Below, in pieces: positions 23,970-28,448 of a DNA stretch of 28,448 nt. The DNA is from JACDCY01 sp964350145 (lineage in GTDB: Bacteria; Gemmatimonadota; Gemmatimonadetes; Gemmatimonadales; Gemmatimonadaceae), in assembly GCA_964350145.1 (NCBI GenBank), contig CAYGJL010000037.1, positions 1 to 28,448 on the forward strand. Reading direction: 5' to 3'. A program made the translations under genes and the position numbers. Position 1 is the first letter of the stretch. Every line of letters starts with the position of its first letter. Under the pieces are notes generated by a model. That model was not told the DNA's origin. It searched no databases and was given only the letters and a program-made list of their open reading frames with translations.

Positions 23970-24275
23970 GTGGCGATTGACGAGAAGCCGAGCCGCAACG
24001 AAGACGAATACTGGGCGAAGGTAGACGCCGAGCTGATCAAGAGCCGGCGCGCGGCGCTCGACGCGGAGCGCGAGAACGCGCGCAAGTCCGAGCAGCAGAA
24101 CAAGTGTCCGCGTTGCTGCGTGGACCTGAAGGAGCGCGAGTACCATCACGTCAAGATCGACGAGTGCCCACAGTGCGGCGGGATCTGGCTCGACAAGGGC
24201 GAGCTCGAGATGCTGCAGCAGGTCCCGCGGGACAAGAGCGGCGGGTTCCTCGGCTCGATGTTCGGGATCAAGTAG
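23970..24275 (+). CDS. Zinc-ribbon protein, zf-TFIIB type
   Basis: A 101-residue protein with a charged, coiled-coil-like N-terminal half (about residues 5-42) and one zinc ribbon. The ligands are CPRC (46-49) and CPQCGG followed by IWLDKGELEML, the hallmark of the small zf-TFIIB family (PF13453-like). Function of the family is not established; nucleic-acid or protein binding is usually supposed. The extra Cys in CPRCC is unusual. GTG is the start, supported by AAGGAG (23959-23964) at 5 nt. Its last 8 bp overlap the 3' end of the convergent antiporter gene, so the two transcripts must be antisense at their ends. There is no room for a separate terminator. Confidence 0.85.
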   Translation: MAIDEKPSRNEDEYWAKVDAELIKSRRAALDAERENARKSEQQNKCPRCCVDLKEREYHHVKIDECPQCGGIWLDKGELEMLQQVPRDKSGGFLGSMFGIK

Positions 24276-25596
24276 TCGCGGTTTGCGCCGCTGCGTTTCG
24301 CGACCCGGCATCGGGCGCGGGCCCGAGCTCGCCGGCGTTGGCCAGCCCGCGCTTGAAGAGAATTGGCCCGAGTAGCTGGTTCACCGCCATTACCGCGAGG
24401 AACAGAGTGCTGAGAGCCGCACCGCGCTTCGGGTAAACCTCGGCGACGACGGCGGCCAGCCCGATGGCCACGCCTGCTTGCGCCACGAATCCGGTCCACA
24501 CGTTGCGCCGCTCGACCTCGGGTAGCTTCGCCCACCTCCCGCCGATGTCCGAGCCGAACTTGATCCCGGCGGCACGCACCAGCACCAACGGCACCACCAG
24601 CATCCACATCTGCACGAGACCTTCCAGCCGTATGGATGCGCCGGCGAGCGCGAAGAAAACGACGAACACCGGATCGGCCGCGCGCTCCATCGCGTGCCGC
24701 AGCGCCAGCCCGAGCTGCTCACGGCTGAGGTTCTCGGTGACGAAACCGGCCGTGAGCAGCGTCAGCAGAACTTCGACGTGCAGCATGCGCGCTACCTCGC
24801 CTCCGAGAAACGTCACCAGCAGGGCGAAGAGGAACAGCTCCTTCTGCACGAAGCGGAGGTACAGCGATACCGCGCCGCCCAGAGCCGCGCCGACGACGAT
24901 CGCGCCGAGCAGCTCCCATGCTACCGTCCCGGCCGTCACGGTGGCGCCGAAACCGGCCGGCGGCGCCACCGCCTGCGCTACCGCCAGCGCCGTGCTAAAG
25001 GCAAGCACTACGGCCACGTCCGAGATCAGAACCGTGCCGAGAACGGTTCGCGCCAACGGACCCCGGGCCTTGGTCTCCGACAGGATCGCGAGCGTCACCG
25101 CCGGGGAATGCACGATCGCGATCGTCGCGAACAGCAGTGAGAACACGAACGTCTCGGTCCAGCTCGTGTCCTCGAGAAAAGGGACGAAATTCCGCAAAGC
25201 GACGAGCGTCGCGAACACCAGCACCAGCGTCAGCGATAGCTCCGACACGAGAATCTTGAGTATGCCGCCGATCCTGTCGCGCACCTCACTCCAGCGCAGC
25301 TCCGCGCCCGCGAGAAACGCGATCAGAGAGATGGCCAGCGACGTCACCGGGGCGAGCGTTGCCGAGGCTTCGACCGTCACGATGTTCATCAGCGACGGAC
25401 CGAACAGCATACCGGCGAGCAGATACCCCACGACGCGGGGCAGCTTGGAAGCGGTAGCGATCTCGGCGACTGTGTAGGCCGCGAGCATGAGGAATCCGAG
25501 CGTCAGCAGCGCATACGGCGCTTTCTCGCCGGTGCCCAGCGGCAGCACCAGCCGCACGCCGCCCAAGAGCAGCACGAGAATGAGCGCGCGTCTCAC
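24268..25596 (-). CDS. CPA-type cation/proton antiporter, second of a pair
   Basis: A 442-residue polytopic protein of the Na+/H+ exchanger superfamily (PF00999, Kef-like). About 12-13 hydrophobic helices are visible. SKLPRVVGYLLAGMLFGPS (50-68) is the typical first core helix, and IVHSPAVTLAI plus TVLISDVAVV (188-197) match the ion-binding helix of Kef proteins, with Asp193 in an SD pair where Kef has QD. No RCK/TrkA-N domain follows. The GTG start overlaps the stop of the upstream antiporter-like gene by 4 bp (GTGA), so translation is coupled. The longer frame running to 26445 is only a shadow of that gene. The ion carried (Na+ or K+) cannot be deduced. The pair could form one heterodimeric antiporter. 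Confidence 0.87.
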   Translation of the reverse strand: MRRALILVLLLGGVRLVLPLGTGEKAPYALLTLGFLMLAAYTVAEIATASKLPRVVGYLLAGMLFGPSLMNIVTVEASATLAPVTSLAISLIAFLAGAELRWSEVRDRIGGILKILVSELSLTLVLVFATLVALRNFVPFLEDTSWTETFVFSLLFATIAIVHSPAVTLAILSETKARGPLARTVLGTVLISDVAVVLAFSTALAVAQAVAPPAGFGATVTAGTVAWELLGAIVVGAALGGAVSLYLRFVQKELFLFALLVTFLGGEVARMLHVEVLLTLLTAGFVTENLSREQLGLALRHAMERAADPVFVVFFALAGASIRLEGLVQMWMLVVPLVLVRAAGIKFGSDIGGRWAKLPEVERRNVWTGFVAQAGVAIGLAAVVAEVYPKRGAALSTLFLAVMAVNQLLGPILFKRGLANAGELGPAPDAGSRNAAAQTATT

Positions 25597-26789
25597 TTGG
25601 CGCGCTCCGGATCCGGCACGGTCGAGAAGACGTTCCGCGCAATGCGCGCCGAGCTCATGTCGGTCAACAGCACCGACGCCACTACCGCGGTGAAGACGAC
25701 GTGCGTGAACGCGAAGTGATCCTGCTGCAGGTAGTCGATCCCGAGCGCCACGGCGACGCCGCCCTGGCCAAGCATCGCCAGGCCCCAGTTCGGACCGAGC
25801 GTCGGCAGCGCGCCCTCCATGCGGGCGCTGAGCCGTGAGGCGCCGATCTTGGCGGCGGCCCGCGCGAATATGAACAGCACAACCGGCGCGACCCACGCGC
25901 GCAGGCTCGGTTGCCAGGTCGCGCCCGCAAAGATGAGCAGCACGAAGTAAAGCGGTCGCTCGACGCGCGTCAGCGCCGCGGCGATCTCGACCCGATTCTT
26001 CGACGTATTGACGAGCATGAAGCCGAAGAACAAAGCCGCCAGCAGCGGCGACAGTCCGAGGTAGGAGGCCGCGCCGCAAACGAGTATCAGCGCGCCGGCA
26101 AGCGCCACGAACAGCCGGTCGATGTTCTGCTCCCCCCCGAGGAAGAGATGGAACAGCGCGCCGCCGATCAGTCCGATCCCCGCGGTGAGCACAACCCACT
26201 CGGTCGCGGTGAGCGGCCGAACCTCGGCCGTCGGGTTGGCGTGGAACGCGGCGAGCAGACAGCCGAACGTGAATATGGCGACGAAATTGTTGATCGTCGT
26301 GGAGACGTCGAGCTGCGTGACGAACCTCCCTTCGCCGAGGTGGCGCGATACGATTTCGTACGTCTCGCGCGAAGACGACACCCCGATCGCGGCCAGCGCG
26401 AGCGCCGGGGGCGTCGCGAGCAGCAGTGAGATGTCGAATAGCCACATGAACGCGAATGCCTCGAGCGCGAACACGACGGCGACGGTGAGCAGCGACTCCG
26501 CGAGTGCGATACGGTAGGTAAACCCTGGAATTTGTATCAGCGCCGGCAGGTGCAGGCGCATCCCGATGATCGCCCCCATCCAGCCGAGCGCGAGCGCGGG
26601 AAACGCGGCGAGACTGTCCAGTAGCGCGGGCGTGAAGATGCCGGAGATCTGCGGACCGAGCAGAATGCCGAGCGCGAGATACTCCGCGCCCGACACGATC
26701 AGGAAGCGCTTCCCGAGTCGCTCGAAGGCGAAGTGCGCCGCCACGAATGCGGACGCAACCAGCAGTACCAGGAGGAGACCACTGCTCAT
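25593..26789 (-). CDS. CPA-type antiporter-like protein, first of a pair
   Basis: A 398-residue membrane protein with about 12 hydrophobic helices and PF00999-like features: FLIVSGAEYLALGILLGPQ (29-47) as first core helix and PLYFVLLIFAGATW in the later half. At the place where active members carry the ion-binding acidic residue (DD, ND or QD), this protein has Asn167-Asn168 (TTINNFVAI). By my alignment by eye it may therefore not carry ions itself. Together with the 4-bp overlapping downstream gene, which keeps Asp, this suggests an asymmetric two-subunit exchanger or a regulatory subunit. The ATG lies 27 nt after tRNA-Arg(UCG) with no terminator and no clear Shine-Dalgarno between. Confidence 0.85.
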   Translation of the reverse strand: MSSGLLLVLLVASAFVAAHFAFERLGKRFLIVSGAEYLALGILLGPQISGIFTPALLDSLAAFPALALGWMGAIIGMRLHLPALIQIPGFTYRIALAESLLTVAVVFALEAFAFMWLFDISLLLATPPALALAAIGVSSSRETYEIVSRHLGEGRFVTQLDVSTTINNFVAIFTFGCLLAAFHANPTAEVRPLTATEWVVLTAGIGLIGGALFHLFLGGEQNIDRLFVALAGALILVCGAASYLGLSPLLAALFFGFMLVNTSKNRVEIAAALTRVERPLYFVLLIFAGATWQPSLRAWVAPVVLFIFARAAAKIGASRLSARMEGALPTLGPNWGLAMLGQGGVAVALGIDYLQQDHFAFTHVVFTAVVASVLLTDMSSARIARNVFSTVPDPERAK

Positions 26790-26816
26790 GTGGCGGCGCT
26801 AATGGTTGATATCGGA

Positions 26817-26890
26817 TGCGCCCGGAGGGGCTCGAACCCCCAACCCTCAGATCCGAAGTCTGATGCTCTATCCAATTGAGCTACGGGCGC
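26817..26890 (-). tRNA. tRNA-Arg (anticodon UCG)
   Basis: Minus-strand cloverleaf: acceptor GCGCCCG/CGGGCGC, D arm TAGCTCAATTGGATAGAG, anticodon stem TCAGA/TCTGA around CTTCGGA (anticodon TCG, reads CGA), T-loop TTCGAGC, discriminator A, and no CCA. It lies between the serine-hydrolase stop (39 nt upstream) and the antiporter start (27 nt downstream) with no terminator, so it may be cut out of a mixed transcript. Confidence 0.97.
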
Positions 26891-26929
26891 ATGCCAAGCA
26901 AACCTACACCGGAGCACCGCCGGACCGGA

Positions 26930-28372
26930 CTACCTGACGCGCTGTCCCGGAGTGCTCGCGCCGCCCTGATGGAGGGTAAGCATCGTGGCCTTCCCATCCG
27001 GGCCCAGCGCGAAGGTGATCTGCGCGTCAACGGCGCGCGCGAAGAAGCTGCGCTCCGATTCAGCGAACACGGGGAACTTGCCCTGGCCTGTGGCCTGCAC
27101 GTACAGCTGCGAGCCTTCGCGCGAGATGGTGATGCGAAATTCAGCGGTGAGTGCGTATTCGCCGACGAGTCCGTCGAGCGACTCCGCGGGAAGCGTCACC
27201 GCGACCCGCTCACGGACGAGAGGTGAGCTGCTGTCCAGCAGGTGCCTTGCGATGTCGTTTACATCGGACGCCGACGCAGACAGCACGATCACTGCGACGC
27301 GCCGCGCGGGGTCGAAGAGTGCGACGGACCGGTGTCCACCCGTGCCACCGTCGTGGACGAACAACTTCATTCCGGCCGGGGAAGTCTGGCTGATCCAGCC
27401 CAGTCCGATCCCGACGCCGGGTGTCGGGCTGCGCCGGGATTCCTGCGTCATGCGCATCGCCACCGCGAGCGGCCGCTTCGCAGATGAATCGCCGTGGGCG
27501 GCGATGTTCGCGGCCAGGAACCGGAGCATGTCCGCCGCCGATGAGCGCAGCGCGCCGGCGCCCTGCAGTGACGCCAGGTCCCACGGCGGCACCACCTGTC
27601 CGCCGGCGTTGTGTCCGGCGGCGAGCCGCGCGTTGTCCGCGGGCGTCAGAGTGATCTTCGTGTCTCTCATCCCGAGCGGGTCGAGCACCCGCCGCCGCAC
27701 GATGGTCTCGTAGTCGGTCCCGGCGCGCAGGGCGAGAGCGTGGCCGAGCAGGCCGACGCCGAGGTTCGAGTATTCAAACGCCGACCCGCTCGCTCGGCGG
27801 AGCTCGTGAGCCGCGAGGAAGGCGTACAGCTTTTCCGGGGTGTAGTCGACGTATGGATTGTTGATGTCGCGCGGCGAGAGGTTGTTCGGGAGCCGCGGCA
27901 GCCCCGAGAAGTGCGTGGCGAGATCGAGCAGAGTGATCTGTCGCTCGCCGCTCGATGGCACGCGCGTTCCAGCAGGGAGGTACTTCGCGACCGGGTCCTC
28001 TAGGGCGACCTCGCCGCGCACGACCATGTCCGCGAGGAGGGTGCTCGTGAACGTCTTGGTGATCGAGCCGATCTCGAACAGCGTCGCGCTGTCGAGGACA
28101 GCGGGCCCGGGCGCGCCGGTGCCGTGACTGACGAATCGCGTTCCCGCGGCGTCGAGAATTCCGACGACGATGCCTGGCGTCTTCCCGGCCGCGACGCGCT
28201 GCCGCAGGATCGCGGCGATCGCGGAGTCCGGCAGCAGCGAGACCGTGGAGCGGATCACGGCGTCGGCGGGCTGCGCGGGAGGTCCGGCGGCGGTGGAGGC
28301 GCACGCGGCTCCGGCCGCGAGGAGCATGGCCGCGGCCATGCGAGTGGGGTGCAGTAGGAAGCGAGGAATCAC
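26930..28372 (-). CDS. Beta-lactamase/DD-peptidase family (PF00144) serine hydrolase
   Basis: A 480-residue exported hydrolase of the class C beta-lactamase/D-alanyl-D-alanine carboxypeptidase group. The motifs are SITK (Ser103, Lys106), YSN (Tyr201-Asn203) and HDGG (340-343), all in the usual places. A C-terminal beta-rich part (about 390-480) is like the lipocalin-like tails of many such proteins. Substrates may be beta-lactams, peptidoglycan peptides or esters; the genome context gives no clue. The GTG at 28372 supplies the positive n-region of a signal peptide that reaches Cys24, possibly a weak lipobox. The ATG at 28339 lacks such a region. The start is just 1 nt after tRNA-Arg(ACG) and has no separate Shine-Dalgarno, so the exact start is uncertain. 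Confidence 0.85.
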   Translation of the reverse strand: MIPRFLLHPTRMAAAMLLAAGAACASTAAGPPAQPADAVIRSTVSLLPDSAIAAILRQRVAAGKTPGIVVGILDAAGTRFVSHGTGAPGPAVLDSATLFEIGSITKTFTSTLLADMVVRGEVALEDPVAKYLPAGTRVPSSGERQITLLDLATHFSGLPRLPNNLSPRDINNPYVDYTPEKLYAFLAAHELRRASGSAFEYSNLGVGLLGHALALRAGTDYETIVRRRVLDPLGMRDTKITLTPADNARLAAGHNAGGQVVPPWDLASLQGAGALRSSAADMLRFLAANIAAHGDSSAKRPLAVAMRMTQESRRSPTPGVGIGLGWISQTSPAGMKLFVHDGGTGGHRSVALFDPARRVAVIVLSASASDVNDIARHLLDSSSPLVRERVAVTLPAESLDGLVGEYALTAEFRITISREGSQLYVQATGQGKFPVFAESERSFFARAVDAQITFALGPDGKATMLTLHQGGASTPGQRVR

Positions 28373-28373
28373 A

Positions 28374-28447
28374 CGCGCCCGAAGGGACTCGAACCCCTAA
28401 CCTTCTGATCCGTAGTCAGATGCTCTATCCAATTGAGCTACGGGCGC
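28374..28447 (-). tRNA. tRNA-Arg (anticodon ACG)
   Basis: Minus-strand cloverleaf: acceptor GCGCCCG/CGGGCGC, D arm TAGCTCAATTGGATAGAG identical to the UCG gene, anticodon stem TCTGA/TCAGA around CTACGGA (anticodon ACG, expected to be read as inosine-CG), T-loop TTCGAGT, discriminator G, and no CCA. The serine-hydrolase reading frame opens 1 nt downstream. The promoter lies outside the window. Confidence 0.96.
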
Positions 28448-28448
28448 T

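Noticed and set aside
25597..26445. First 283 codons of a 725-residue frame leading into the second antiporter
   Set aside because: They are the out-of-frame shadow of the first antiporter gene; the real start is the GTG at 25596 overlapping its stop.
1..28448. CRISPR array, prophage, insertion-sequence transposase or integrase
   Set aside because: No regularly spaced short repeats, phage structural genes or transposase/integrase motifs were seen on either strand.

Overview
The window is a GC-rich bacterial scaffold segment with one 100-N assembly gap. The gene style suggests Gemmatimonadota: secreted and lipoprotein enzymes with Gram-negative envelope proteins (an MCE/MlaD protein, outer-membrane barrels), a long Thermus-like NAD-type isocitrate dehydrogenase, and actinobacterial-style GH6 cellulases. 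This is inference; no 16S or marker phylogeny is available.

Layout. 1-2.1 kb (minus strand): tRNA-Arg(CCG), a class A beta-lactamase-fold serine hydrolase and an MCE/MlaD protein, probably one transcript. 2.2-4.3 kb (plus): a long palindromic repeat, icd and an ElaA-type acetyltransferase. 4.3-8.6 kb: a block bounded by two inverted copies of a second ~120 bp palindrome. It holds a Tat-type amidase, then a sigma70-like promoter, a cyclic-di-GMP-I (GEMM) riboswitch and two tandem GH6 glucanases. 8.6-16.4 kb: a DUF3131 lipoprotein-like protein (minus), divergent from a cellulose-synthase-like GT2 with two C-terminal PilZ domains, a DUF5009-type membrane acyltransferase, a small outer-membrane protein and a PIG-L/LmbE deacetylase. 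16.4-19.5 kb: a large ATPase-LuxR regulator interrupted by the N gap. 19.6-23.6 kb: an unknown helical protein (minus), two paralogous small lipoproteins and a 736-residue outer-membrane protein. 23.6-24.3 kb: terminator, tRNA-Pro(CGG), a second copy of the first palindrome and a zinc-ribbon protein. 24.3-28.4 kb (minus): tRNA-Arg(ACG), a PF00144 serine hydrolase, tRNA-Arg(UCG) and two overlapping CPA-type cation/proton antiporters, with almost no space between genes.

The most interesting unit is 6.2-15.0 kb. It looks like a c-di-GMP-governed beta-glucan (cellulose-like) production and remodelling locus. The synthase carries PilZ sensors, while the hydrolase genes are preceded by a c-di-GMP aptamer whose closing helix overlaps the ribosome-binding site. 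A simple reading is that c-di-GMP switches synthesis on and glucan cutting off. No BcsB, BcsC or GH8 BcsZ is seen here; GH6 enzymes, DUF3131, a DUF5009 acyltransferase and a small barrel protein stand in their place.
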